64,000 nucleotides of DNA, taken from the NCBI RefSeq assembly GCF_918797505.1, contig NC_092793.1:64785660-64849659 (forward strand), read 5' to 3'. The position numbers were made by a program, and so were the translations under genes. Shown in pieces: positions 34,288 to 45,887 of this stretch (the stretch's first letter is position 1; the number at the start of each line of letters is the position of its first letter). This DNA is from Bemisia tabaci. Its lineage: Eukaryota; Arthropoda; Insecta; Hemiptera; Aleyrodidae. The notes under the pieces are model-generated. The model ran no database searches, was not told the DNA's origin, and was given only the letters and a program-made list of their open reading frames with translations.

Positions 34288-37200
34288 TTTATTCTTTTGA
34301 CAGAGAACAAATCATTTTTCCTCCTTGGTTTTCACAGAGTTTTCTTTGCACAGAGAAGAAAAATTGCAGAAGTTTTTATAAATTGATGTTGGTTGGTTTT
34401 CCGTGTAAAGAAGAAAGTATGAAAGGAAGTCTACAACGTCGCAAACCGAGATACGGGGTCTGGTAATTCCACCGTCCAACTGTATTTTACAGAAATTACA
34501 TTGTGAGTATGGAGCTGATCACTAGAATTACTATGCATAGATATGTACCTAGGATAAGGGTGGTTGCAACAGTATTTGTCATGAATGGTCCATGACACCT
34601 GCAGAAAAGATCGGTGGTTCCTGAGTGATGATAAGAGGACTCGTAGGTTTCGTTGAAACGCATGATTCTCATATGTATCTGTAGAGGTATAGAGTTTTGG
34701 CCTGCTGAGGAGTTGAGTAAATTAGGAGCCATTGCTCATAAGCTGACAAAGTTAGGAGGAAACACGATGAAACTGTAGAACTTTTGATACTTTGAGAATG
34801 TAAACAAAGACTCAACCTCAAAAATCTTTCACAATAATATTGTGTACTCAATTTCCAAAAACTCTATGGTTCATGAATTTTTTAATCAAAGGTAAGTAAA
34901 AGTTCTCCAACTGGATGAGAGATGGCCGTAGTGATCATTCGACGAAATTCTCTCTGCCATTTTACCTATTCATGGAATCAAGTAAATGTAGGTCCCCGTT
35001 TATTAGACGATGCGATGCATGAAAAAATGCCAGGCGAAAGCAGTATCTTTTGTTATTGTAAGTCATAAAATCAGGTTGTAGGTAAGAAAACTTCCTCACA
35101 CATGGAGGTGATGTAACTTTCAACCTCATCTCCTACATAGTCTGGTGGAACACTTATTATCGTCTTACGGTAAGTAATGGAGAAACCTTGTTTTATCGTC
35201 TCAAAGCGAGTCCTTAAGGAAGGTTATTTACCCTCTTTACTGAAAAGTAGACAACAGGCCAGTTGAAATTTTGCTCTCATTGAGCGTTCAAATGTCTGTG
35301 TTAGGTCTGCGGAGATAACACATAAGGTGTCTTGCAATGAATCTGACGGAACCAAATTCACCAGAGAGTGAATGAGTAAATGAGTCATGAAACCTAGAAT
35401 TTTTAGTACAAATAAGAGGCTAACACATACCTTTGTTATGGAGCAATGTGAGAGGTAGAATGTAGCGGTTTCAGAGTAGAGTGTTATAAGGAAGATTTAT
35501 GAAACTGTCGGTGCCGCAAAAAATCTTTGACTTTGAAAGTACACAATTTTCTGCTACTTCAGATATCTCAGATTTTTTGACACCTAGTTAAACTCAATAA
35601 TTAGAAGTTGTGAACTGACAGGGATGTGATGACGACATCGCTTTGAGAATAACAGATATTCTATGATCAAGGATACACTCGAGCGGTCCTTTTCATAATT
35701 TGCAGCGATGAGGTGGTGACAATTACGAAGGTACAAATCCCTGCGCTTGAGCTGCGCAAAATGCTCCAGTCGTTTATCTATGCTATTCAGCATAAAAATG
35801 CAAACCGTGTTGTAATTGGTGCTTGAGAACAACTGTGGTACACTAGTATAATGAAGCATTTTGCATGTATCGCAAATGGCAGATCTCCTACCTGACATAC
35901 TTTAATTAACCCAAAAACACTAAAACAGTCTCTGAGGTAGCATGATAATTGGTCAAATAATTTCACAGCATTATACTTCAGAAACTTTCACAAACTTCAC
36001 GAGGTGGGCAGAACGAGTCTGAAGACAAGACACGACATACTTTGAATAATTCCAAATTATTATGCTTCAAATTTCAGACAATTTCACAATCTTAAATTTC
36101 ACAACACAATCTTAAACGAGGCGGATGGATTATGGAATTAATTATGGATGGAGGGAGATGGACGAGATATGAAAACACAAAGGAGTAAGCGAGACGCGAG
36201 AAGCAAATACGGGAGAGTAGTGTCATCTGATCTGAATCTGAATCGCGGCTATGTACCTACAGAAAATGAACATTGATCTTATTAAGCCAGAGGAGGGCCA
36301 AAGACGCCAAAACTCATGAACCAATTAGAGAAGGGCAAAAGGATGGCAATACTCTCCAGTACCTAGGTCAAAGACACATAACCTACCTGTAGGCGAATTC
36401 TACTAAGGTCTCCGAATAAGGTTATCACCGGTGGAAAAGTTTTCGGAAAACAGAACGCGAATCTTGAACTTTCAGAAGTAATTATAGGATAACTATAAAC
36501 CGCATAGCAAAGAGAGTTTTAGGACTGTTATTTATTTCTTACGCTAATTTGCATTTAATCGTATTCAAAGAGGCATAATGAGGTAATCAAAAAAAAAAAA
36601 GTAAAAATGGCGTTTCGTGCATCGATGAGTTGGTGCGCCATTTGATCGCTTGAGCGCCCTACTATACTAGAGCTCTAGTGGCAAAACGAAATCAAAAAGC
36701 GCCGCCTATCGGCTGAGCGCTTAATATTGACCCGGTTGAAATTATTACTCAAAGCTGCCGTAAGTCCAAGTGATTAAGAGGATCCCGGGCTCATCAAGTC
36801 AGTCCACCACAGTCTACAACGATAGAACCACAACAGTGTCACATTATTAGAGGAGAAGAAAAAGTGGTGAGTTAAAACCTTTACTCAATGGGTAAACGAA
36901 AATAATCTTGGATGACCTTCCCAATGTTATTCCCCCTTTTCGTAGAGCCAAGGCTCGGGCCCGTCCCGCGAAAAGTATCCCACAGTGAGAGTTGTCCCTG
37001 GTCCATTCATCTATGATTTAAAGAGCATCAGCAGTAGGCAGGTCGCTGTATTTTGACCAAGTGGCCCCGAATAAATAGCAGCCAACAGCATTCAACATCA
37101 TGCAATGGCTCATGCATCTTCAGCGCGTGAAAAGTTAATGAAAAATTCATGACTTTGAGCCCCAATCGAGTTGTTATCTTTGAATATTGTCAAAATATGA

Positions 37201-37822
37201 TTTGCGAGCACCCTTTATTACTTTTTTTTCTAGAGTGCAAGTATGCGCAGCGGTAGATTTTTTCCTAGTCAAAGGATTGTGCGGTGAGTTATTGTTATCA
37301 GTTTGAATTAAAACCTACAGAGGACGTCGCTTACCGACGGCCTATCTCAACGAGCATCTCTCTCAGTCATTCACGCCCTGGCCCGATGCCCATCATCCCT
37401 GTCAAACGCCACTATCCTCATTCCTATGCAATCGACCAATTTAGACTGAAACATTTCTCGCTCTCCACTTTCTGCCCTTGCATTTCCCCCCGTTTTGTTT
37501 GATGTTTTAATTTAGTTCAGCAACCTGTATACCATTATCATACGATGTGAAAATAACTACCGATGGTTATCTGTGTTTGCAATGAAAAAATAAAGTTTGA
37601 TTTTTTAAAAATTTAATACCATTGAGGCTTCTTGTGTTGAAGTAAACAATTGGAGAATTCACATCATTGAATTAAGTATTTATTAAAGGAGTTGACAGCA
37701 CGTCGTTACACGTTTATAACAAGAACGTAGAAGTGAGGTTAGGAGATGAGAGAAAAAGAAAGAGGGGATGCAGTAGGAAGTGTTCCCTAACTGTGGGGCT
37801 TAACAGTACAATTTAACATCTT
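34288..37822. other. Mostly unique-looking DNA; no confirmed gene
   Basis: Minus-strand ORF 35584-35898 contains NSIDKRLEHFAQLKRRDL and LRNCHHLIAANY, faintly like the intracellular loop of insect gustatory receptors, but this is too weak to call. Near 36800 a TCAGTC initiator-like site is followed 65 bp later by GTG|GTGAGT, which could be a non-coding first exon. No repeat element was recognised. Confidence 0.3.
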
Positions 37823-38273
37823 GGGGCCGTTCAAGTATTACGTAACGCACTTTTTCCGATTTTATTACCCTCTCTCCCGCCATTGTAACGCACTCGTAAC
37901 GCAGCCCAACCCCCCCCCCCTTGAATTACGTAACGCTGGCCTGACCCCTCCCCCCACTCCAAGTTTCAAAAAACGAAGAGGACAGGAGATGAGAAAAGCC
38001 GAGCAAACAGCTTAAAAAATTCGGTTTTTTTGGAGAAATGTCACGACATAATACGACACGCGTTGCGTCGGCTGGGTCACGCGCCGAAAAGATTCACTCG
38101 GGAAGGGCGGGATTGTCAACTTTTTGCACGTTTTCTTCAAAGTTCTTTTCCCCTGGCTCGGATTTGTTATGTAACACACTGGCCTTGAATCCTCTTCCCC
38201 TTGTAACGCGCCTTAACGCTGGCTCAAACCCCCCTCCCTCCTTGAGTGCGTTACGTAATCCTTGAACGGCCCC
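37823..38273. mobile_element. 451 bp MITE (GGGGCCGTTCAAGTATTACG ends)
   Basis: Starts GGGGCCGTTCAAGTATTACG and ends with the complement GTAATCCTTGAACGGCCCC. The motif GTAACGC recurs several times inside, often beside runs of C. TT flanks both ends. Ends of this type (GGG-CGTTCA-AATTACG) are widespread in insect genomes. No ORF belongs to it. Confidence 0.75.
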
Positions 38274-38340
38274 TTAAGTACTAAATGCCGTGATTTCATC
38301 TCAATTCTTTTCTTACTATAAAATTGTAGAATTTTACGCT

Positions 38341-38843
38341 TGCCTACAACTACCCTACATTTTAGGATCTTTGGTAATTATTAATAACATTTAGTAGAAT
38401 ATGTAGTAAAAGATTTAGTATTGGTAGTATTAGTTGATAAATTAAATATTAGTGCTATTTTAGTGAAGGCCGCATGCGGCCTTTTGCCCCATTTGATGAC
38501 GTAGGGAACCATAACCTCAAAATTCAAAGCCAAGACCATTAGCCCAAAAGTGACTGCGGGAAATTCAAACTATCCTTATCATTGTTCGAACTGCAGCTCG
38601 TCCGAATTTTTTTATCAACTATAGAACTTGAAATTGACCAAAATAAAACTGGAAAAATCGATTTTTTTTTTCACGAAAAATTAACTTCCCTCGATCATAT
38701 TTTCGAGAGAACGCGTCCGTTCGGTCCGAAACTTCGTCAACACAACAACACCACCACTACCAACATGACTGACACGGTCCCGGTGCCAACCTAAAATATT
38801 TTCAGGAAAAAAGTTGGGTGCGGCCTTTTACCCCCACCCACCC
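38341..38843 (+). mobile_element. 5'-truncated copy of the element at 43097-44238
   Basis: Starts at TGCCTACAAC and matches 43477-44238 throughout: AGATTTAGTATTGGTAGTAT, CATGCGGCCTTTTGCCCCAT, then an open frame 38582-38794 of 70 codons, then the end TTTTACCCCCACCCACCCTA. It lacks the SINE present in the other copy and therefore shows the empty site (ATAACCTCAAAATTC near 38511). Confidence 0.8.
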
Positions 38844-38867
38844 TAAGACTACACCGCGTTTAGCAGA

Positions 38868-39083
38868 AAGGAACCAAGCCACATTAGCCAATGCATTTAA
38901 CTGATACATTTTTTACAAGAGAAAGTTTACGCAGATTTTTTTTTAAATTTTTGACGAATTTGCTTTGTACTATGCAGAAAATTCACTGAAATTTGCACAA
39001 AAATTCCCACAGCCGTTTTCATGTAAAAAATTAAATTGCCCAATTGAATTTGGCCAGAAGTAGCTTATGTGGCTTGGTTCCTT
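38868..39083. mobile_element. 216 bp MITE (AAGGAACCAAGCCACAT ends)
   Basis: Left AAGGAACCAAGCCACATTAG and right CTTATGTGGCTTGGTTCCTT are inverted copies, with TTGGCC-type bases next to them also matching. The interior is AT-rich. It lies 24 bp beyond the end of the preceding element. Confidence 0.75.
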
Positions 39084-39731
39084 CCTAGGTACCTAACGCG
39101 CTGACTAACCAAAAGAAATAGACAGAAAGTTTTTGTTGGTTTGTGTATTGTGTTCTATTTTCCCTATAATACACAATTTCAGTTATTTTCTCTTACTTTC
39201 GTGGTTAAGGAATATGAGTGAAAGTGCAAGCTGAGAACTGAAAACTTGTTTAAACGACGTAGCCACTTAAGTACCTCGAAAAAGTCTTGAGTTGACATCA
39301 CACGTACAACACAGCCTCAACCCTCAGAGTTTAGCCGTTACGAACCATTATTGACCAGAACTCAGCTGACGGAACGCTAGAAAGCTCCCGTTAAGATAAC
39401 GCGGCTCAAAAAAGAAAAACAGAGTAATTAATTATAGATTTGTGTTAGGCTTTTAACCCGACGTTGAAGAGATGTACTGAGACTTAGCAATGGAAATGAA
39501 TAAATTCCTTGGGTGGCTCTCCAGGGTGCAGGGACGAAACGAGGGGTCACAGGGATACCGCCTCGATGACGCGAAGAGATAAAATCTCAGGTCTTAAGTT
39601 GTAAGTCTTGTGGAGTAGCGGCTCGACAACCGACGCACAATGAATCGAACCAATGAGAGAGGTCGCACACGATTGTTTTTACTAAAGCTGCAAATTTCGA
39701 TTTTTATTTCATCAAATTTTTCATTTTACAG
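39084..39731. other. No gene seen
   Basis: Nothing recognised apart from an intron-like polypyrimidine tract and CAG acceptor ending at 39731. Confidence 0.4.
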
Positions 39732-39909
39732 TATGCTACTTGTAGAAAACTTTACGAGTGAACCAATGGTAACGCTTATAAAATCTCAACGTTTAGTATC
39801 AACGGAGTTAAAATCTTTCGAAGCGGTTATTCTGCCGTACGGTATACGCTGGCTGGAAAATCTTCTAGGTATCGCTAAGGTGCCTTTACCGGATGACATT
39901 TTAAAATGA
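39732..39909 (+). pseudogene. Exon-like fragment cut by a MITE
   Basis: A TTTTTCATTTTACAG acceptor is followed at 39733 by an ATG frame of 58 codons (MLLVENFTSEPMVTLIK ... YGIRWLENLLGIAKVPLP). The reading looks protein-like. It runs into TTAA at 39901-39904, the border of the MITE that follows, and the stop TGA (39907-39909) is supplied by sequence at or beyond that border. No continuation was found on the far side. Family unknown. Confidence 0.35.
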
Positions 39910-40471
39910 ACCTTCAGCTGTAGTTTCGAAAAAATCCACCACGTCGCGCTGCTAAAATCCGACTCCGAAATCAGTGATTTTTTAAAAATCACAATAGATA
40001 TTTTAAATCCTATTTTAAATTACTAAGACTCATAAGTTCTATCAGCATACGTCTGGAATCCTTAGGAACAAACGCGAGCTTTGAAAGTTTAATAATAAAA
40101 GCTATACCTTGATCCCAGTTGCTCTTATGGGATATACGTCAGTGCGAGAGAGACAGCTCACGGTGGGAGAGAAATATCTGCAACTCCTGAGAGCGATCAA
40201 TCGCGACTGATTGCATCAATGTCATCATGCTTAACCCTACTTTTTCTGGGATCAAGTTTTAGAGCTTCAGAAATTACTTTCCACGTCGTTTTTAGTGTTA
40301 ATAGGAAGAAGAATGTTATGGCTAGAACTTTTAACTCGCTGATTTAAACAGAAATTCCTTTAACTTCCATAAAAGCTCAAGGACTCACGTGGAGCAAAGC
40401 GGACTCTAATAGCGTGGACCAAAAAATCAAAACACAGCGGTGGCACTCCCTGCGCGGAAAAATTTCTTACT
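39905..40471. mobile_element. TTAA-type MITE, copy 1 (inverted relative of 59901-60456)
   Basis: Matches the reverse complement of 59901-60456 along its length: CCACCACGTCGCGCTGCTAA, GGGAGAGAAATATCTGCAAC, AACCCTACTTTTTCTGGGAT, AAAGCTCAAGGACTCACGTG. The left border touches TTAA at 39901-39904. Its right end diverges after TTTCTTACT, so it is slightly truncated. Confidence 0.7.
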
Positions 40472-41788
40472 ACGTCCGCTAATGATGCTTCCATCGGATG
40501 AGCAGGCAAACGCCATCTACGGTGATCTATTGGTCGGTATTATCTGGAGAAACTAGGTAAACAAAGAAATCTTGGACGCGCATTGATCAATGACTCACCA
40601 ACACTCGCGTCAGTGACTGGCTTCGTGTTTTCGGGCTACCGTGGGAATTTCGCACCTTTTTCTTGATCAGTTGTGTTTTCGTCAAGTTGTAGACTGTACT
40701 AGCCGTTCTGGACGCACTTTGCGCGTCCGTCACGGCCGGCCAAGGGGCTGCGCCTCCTGGACCCCCGATCACTCGCTACGCGAGTGACACTCGGCTCGCT
40801 CCGCGAGCCATTTTTCTCAGTGGTTGGACATTTGATCACTAAGATGTATACATTTTGGAGACTCTGGAGGCAAAAATGATTTCGTCACAGAACCTTGTTG
40901 CCGGAGCGTGCCATCATTTGCACATGAATATATGTGTGGGGATGAGGTGATGATGGGGATCGATCATTTCTTCAAAAACGCATTTGACTGGGACGTCATC
41001 CCATCGGGGGCGGAAAAAGACAATCCATGGATCTCCTTCCTCGATTTGACTTGCTGAAGAAGCAAAAGTTCATCTTTACCTCTTAAGAAGATTATCGGTG
41101 GCGTAGGGGTCTAAAAACTGCTCAAGGATATAGTTCGAGTTCCGAATCGCAATGAGCCCACTCGTGTTGTTTTCTTATACTTTCATCGCAATCATCACAT
41201 ATAAATTTCTCTGATGTTTTTGTTTTATTCTCTATGATTACATATTAGTAATCATATCCTCATTTCATTTCCTTTCCTTTTCCTTTTTCCCTTTCTGTAG
41301 CATCTGTGTCCATTTACAATTATTATTTTAAAATAGTTTTCCCCTAGTATACAATTGATGCTTCAAACGGAATCAATTGTTTTAATGACAATTCCGGCTA
41401 AATCATGGGTTTCCCCAGGAAGGCAGCCTCTCGTCCCTCCCGGACTCTATTGTTGCCAGATGAGTTGCTTTTTTAGCACTTTTCCCAATTCAAATCCATG
41501 TAAAATATTCACATTTATCGCACAATCTGGCAACCTCTCGAGTGAAATAGAAAAAAGTAGAATCGCTGAAAGTCTGAATCCTTCGAAGTTTATATTAATG
41601 ATGATTCGAAGTTTATATTAATGATGATGATGATGATGATGATGATGTAAGATCAATGCATGATTCATAAATTTTTCAAGTGCATTTACCCGTCTCTGTA
41701 GAAATGAAAGAATCCAAATTGGTAAGTCTCTTTCCTCTATTATGTAATTGATGGAACAGAAGAGTACCTTTTGTAAGTAACATCCCCA
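40472..41788. other. No gene seen; two small GC hairpins, GAT microsatellite
   Basis: At 40772-40808 two adjacent perfect hairpins occur, CTCGC-TA-CGCGAG and GGCTCGC-TC-CGCGAGCC, behind a G/C-rich block. A GAT microsatellite (about nine units) lies at 41619-41647, preceded by a duplicated TCGAAGTTTATATTAATGAT. A 20-nt stretch at 41703-41722 is bounded by an acceptor (CTGTAG) and donor (GTAAGT) and could be a microexon. Confidence 0.4.
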
Positions 41789-42132
41789 ATGGATCTTGAT
41801 GTTCCCACTGAAAGCAGTAGTGCTGCTTCACACTCCCCCCTTTCCTATGATGATGATGACACTAAGGAGAATACCAGGAATACCTAGATCTCTCTGTTGT
41901 TCTCACTATATTTCAAAACCTACGCTTTAAGGCAAAATTGAAATGTAGAGGAAGACCAATAAAGCGTGCTGACCGACAAACATGCTCTTTTAACCGGACT
42001 GTTTCTGATAGAGCAACTGTCAAACGGAAACGAAGCGTCAAAACGAAAAAACCAGATCCGCTAGATGAGCCCTTAACCAACCCACGAGCAAGTAAAAGGA
42101 AAAAAGCAGAAGTGTTAGAAGAGCCTGCTTGA
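41789..42132 (+). pseudogene. Acidic-then-basic protein tail with a GRP (AT-hook-like) motif
   Basis: From ATG 41789 the frame reads MDLDVPTESSSAASHSPL and YDDDDTKENTR. One base of shift near 41880 leads into a second frame (LTIFQNLRFKAKLKCRGRPI, then KRADRQTC and a Lys/Arg-rich tail, ..KRKKAEVLEEPA) that ends at 42130-42132. An acidic patch followed by K-x-RGRP and a basic tail is common at the C-terminus of DNA-binding or transposase-derived proteins; I cannot name the family. The shift makes it a likely pseudogene, unless a small intron lies there. Confidence 0.4.
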
Positions 42133-43096
42133 CGGTTAACGCGAAAAAGGTCCAAACAAGAGTAAACTGCTACTATGATGAATTTTTGTTCTACTGTACT
42201 GTGCTTGACTCTTCCTTATTTCCGTGAGATAAAAATCAGTACTTTACCTTATACTGCTCGATTTTTTCAATTTGATCCATTAGTTTTTTCTTTGTTCAAA
42301 TTGAACCTGTCAGATACTTAGAAAATTTTCTTGTCAGGGGAAATTCCGGTAAAAGCACCTTAGCGGTAGAAAATTTTCCGATCAGTGGTCATTCGGTAAA
42401 GGTACCTTAGCGATACTCAGAAGATTTTCCAGATAGGGCACTGTACCGCCGAATGACGCCATCCATAATGTTTTGAGGTCCCCACATTTTGTCCGATTTC
42501 TCCCATTAGCTCATTCTACTGAGCGACGGTGTAGCCTCCCTCGGTTCCTTGGCCCAACGTGAGGGGCGTGAAACAGGGCTCGAAAATAAAACAGCGAGCC
42601 AATAGGTCTTACTCCATCAGTTAGCGTATCGGTCTTCGCCATCTCATTCATTCACTTTTCGACACCTCGTGGTGCCGTTATTCACGCGACCAGGAATGGT
42701 TGCGCCCGTAATAATACCCAACATACATACAAAAGCCAAGTTTTTAACGGCTAATTTTTAATTTTCATAGTCTATGGGCTGTGATGCATAGTCGTTTCTT
42801 AAACAACACCTTTTCCCGGGAGGTCTTATTTGGTTTACAATGTGATCAAGGGAGACTTAGGAGATTCTTAATGCACTATCAAAAAGAAAGATTTTAAAGA
42901 ATCTTCAGTAAAATTCAGCAGTTTTTCACTTTGAAAATTGATCCTTTGAAAAAAAAAAATTACTATGATTTGGCACAGCAAAAAATGAAAAAAATTAAAG
43001 AATATATTTGACCATTTCGGTAAACTTCAAGATATAGGTACGAATCTAACGGAAAATTTGCAAAACCTTTTGTGCTGCTGTATCTTTAATTAGGTA
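42133..43096. other. No gene seen
   Basis: A degenerate repeat of TTTTCC-GATCAGTGG and AAAGGTACCTTAGCG type occurs at 42340-42440. Otherwise nothing recognised. Confidence 0.4.
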
Positions 43097-43654
43097 GGGT
43101 AGGTGGGGGTAAAAGGCCGCATTTTTTCGTTTCGGCCGTCTGTCGGCCGCCGTATCCTGTGAAAATTTCTGGAATGAGGTATAATAGGTGCTGAAGACCC
43201 TTAGGCACAAAATGGCACACTTTCCAGAATTTTAAAAGCATTTTCGAATTTTTTATGAATTTTTTCAAAAATTTCGTAAGTGCGGCCTTTTGCCCCATAA
43301 ATGGGGAACGAGGCCGCACTTCCGGAAAAGTTCGTAAAAATTTCGAAAATGCATTAAAAATTCTGGAAAGTGTCCATTTCATGCCTAAGGGTCTATAGTT
43401 GATACTTTACCACATTTCTAGAATTTCCATGCGATACGGCGGCTGACAGACGGCCGCAACGGAAAAGTGTGACCTTTTGCCTACAACTTAATTATTAATA
43501 ATATTTAGTAAAGTATGTAGTACAAGATTTAGTATTGGTAGTATTAGTTGTTAGATTAAGTATTAGTGCTATTTTAGTGAAGGCTGCATGCGGCCTTTTG
43601 CCCCATCGGGCCTGCGGCTTTTTGCCCCATTGGATGACGTAGGGAACCATAACC

Positions 43655-43691
<37 letters not shown>

Positions 43692-44238
43692 TGAGAGTTT
43701 AGTGGCTTCTATTCCTTTCGGAATCTACAGCCATCTATAGGCACTATTTATTGTCCGAAGACATCAGGGAGTTTGGTAGACATCCATGCTCGGGCTTACA
43801 AATTTTCACGGATTAAGGCCGAGCGAATTCTGCTTACAGATCCACTCGTCAGTTCCATGAAAATTTATCGCCACCACCGGGATTCGAACCCGGGACCTAT
43901 TGATAACCTCAAAATTCAAAGACAAGGCCATTAGCCCAAAAGTAGTGACGGCGGGATATTCGAACCATCCTTATCATTGTTCGAACTGCAGCTCTTCCGA
44001 ATTTTTCTTTCGATTATAGAACTTGAAATTGACCAAAATAAAACTGGAAAAATCGATTTTTTTTTTCAAGAAAACTTAACTTTCCTTGATCATATTTTCG
44101 AGGGAACGCGTCCGTTCGGTCCGAAACTTCGTCAACACAACAACACCACCACTACCAACATAACTGACACGGTCCCGGTGCCAACCTAAAAAATTTTCGG
44201 GAAAAAAGTCGGGTGCGACCTTTTACCCCCACCTACCC
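43097..44238. mobile_element. 1142 bp TIR element carrying a SINE
   Basis: Left end GGGTAGGTGGGGGTAAAAGG and right end are inverted copies, flanked by TA (43095-43096, 44239-44240). The motif GCGGCCTTTTGCCCCAT and its variants occur five or more times inside, once as a perfect hairpin around TGCCCCATAAATGGGG (near 43288-43310). A 70-codon open frame at 43977-44189 is also open in the copy at 38341-38843. No transposase motif was recognised in it. A 244 bp SINE is inserted at 43659-43902. Confidence 0.75.
43659..43902 (-). mobile_element. tRNA-derived SINE with target duplication
   Basis: On the minus strand it begins AGGTCCCGGGTTCGAATCCC, a tRNA T-arm and pol III B box (GGTTCGAATCC at 43880-43890), continues about 190 bp and ends in a 31-base A tail (T run 43659-43689). 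Direct 10-bp repeats ATAACCTCAA flank it (43649-43658, 43903-43912). No A box is present, so the copy is 5'-truncated within its tRNA head. LINE-driven retrotransposition explains tail and duplication. Confidence 0.88.
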
Positions 44239-44797
44239 TATGTTGACGCTAATCATTTCCTTTGCATGGATCTACCTCCAAATTTGACGCTGGTAGAAGG
44301 TAAACTTTACTCCAATGTCATGTTAAGTATATCTCTTCAAGCCTCCCCTCGCCCTTGGCTCCCCCCTTTAACTATATATGGGGCCTCCTAAGAAAAGGAA
44401 AATGACAAAAGCGGACGATAGCAATAAGTGCCGGGGCGGCCATAGGTTGTGTAAATTAAACAATCCTGCATTATTACGGTGGGAAATTTTAATTTTTTCT
44501 TTTCTTTCAAAAATGATTACTTCTTTGTGAAGTCTTCTCCCCTTAAAGCGCAAGCAGCGATTTCAGCACCTCTTACGCAGACTAAAAAAATAGCCGTTGG
44601 TAGGCATTTAATAACTTCATCCTGGTGCAAATTCAGCAATCAAGGATGCGAGGAAGGTTCAAGGTTATTGGCAAATTAAATGCCGTTTTCCATATTTTAC
44701 TTCCCCTTTTCCGCCCTCTCACCCCAATTTTCGGATGGCTCGGAAGGAGGAATCGATCTTACTCCTTTGCTCCCCCCCCCCCCTCCGTGGGGTCATT
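44239..44797. other. No confirmed gene
   Basis: A short frame from ATG 44379 starts MGPPKKRKMTKADD, an NLS-like beginning, but it degrades into non-protein-like sequence after about 35 codons. A C run lies at about 44772-44783. Confidence 0.3.
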
Positions 44798-45075
44798 CCA
44801 TGTCAACTCAACGAGGTTTTGAACCTTGATCTCTCGGATCATGTTCAAACTTGGTGTGCTGCAAGTTCCTATTGAAAAAGAAATATTCCCCAAATTTTAG
44901 GTCATTTGGTCGCTCCGTTAATTTTATACGGAATTTCAAAGTTTGGAAAAAATTGAGTTTTTTTTTTATGACCGATAAAACTTTGAACGGCTGTTACTTT
45001 TCAACGGTTCATCGGAAAAACTTGAACTAGGTCTTGTTTTGAAGCCTAGAATTTCTTCTTTTTTTTAAAAAAAAT
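44798..45075 (+). repeat. Solo arm end of the 45888-48806 palindrome
   Basis: GGTCATTCCATGTCAACTCA onward matches 45888-46165 nearly base for base (same order: CTCTCGGATCATGTTCAAAC, GGTCATTTGGTCGCTCCGTT, GAACGGCTGTTACTTTTCAA), then stops in an A-rich run. Confidence 0.85.
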
Positions 45076-45082
45076 AAAAAAA

Positions 45083-45800
45083 ATGGGGTGTAATGGCATT
45101 CCAGACCTCTAATTTGCGATTTCCGACTTTGAATTTGGAATCTACGCCTTAAGTTACATTAGAAAAGACACCTCACATGCCGCTTTGAGAGAATTTCATT
45201 GCAACTATGCCCCCCGGCGGCCGTTTTGGAGAGGGGAGGGGGTTGCTCCTGGCCCCGCGTAGGGTGTAATGGCATTCCGGACCTCTAATTTGCGATTTCC
45301 GACTTGGAATTCGGAATCTACGCCTCTCCTTACATAAGAATCGACACCTCACATGACGTCCTTAGAGAATTTCACTATTTATGCCCCCCCCCCCCATGGC
45401 AGCCATATTAGAAAGAAGAGGGGATTGAGGGGGTTCCCCTGGCCCCATATAGGATATAAGCCATTGCTTGCAAGTCTCAAATTTGCGATTTATGACTTGA
45501 AATTTGGACTTTACGCCTTAAAATGACATAGGTATCAACACCTACTATGACGTTGTGAGGGAATGTCACTGTTCATGCCCCCCGCGGCGGCCAATTTGGA
45601 GGGAAGAGGGGGCTGCTCCTGGCCCCCCATACGATGTAATGGCATTGCAGACCTTCATTATAGATTTTACAACCCAGTTTGCATACAAAAAGACACGTCA
45701 ATCGGCAGTGAAGGGTGCATCTCGTGAAATTATCTTTAGAGTTGAAATTTTGGCCGCCATCTTGGATTTGACGGTCCCAAAGGGGTTGAAATGATTTTTT
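45083..45800 (+). repeat. ~180 bp tandem repeat, nearly four units
   Basis: Units start GGTGTAATGGCATTCCAGAC (about 45083), GGTGTAATGGCATTCCGGAC (45261), a diverged copy near 45448 and GATGTAATGGCATTGCAGAC (45632). Each ends with TGCCCCCCGGCGGCC-type sequence and GGCTGCTCCTGGCCCC. They lie between two direct copies of the same palindrome arm end. Confidence 0.75.
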
Positions 45801-45887
45801 GACACAAAATATGAATTCTACGACCAAAATTACGTATAAATGGATACCAAACGCGACAATATTCTCAAATTTTGGAATTTTGACCCG

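Noticed and set aside
35584..35898. Gustatory-receptor-like exon, minus strand
   Set aside because: Similarity limited to a helical loop pattern; no TM7 signature or partner exons could be shown.
42540..42720. Possible rRNA fragment
   Set aside because: A superficial feel of structured RNA, but no universally conserved rRNA segment could be identified.
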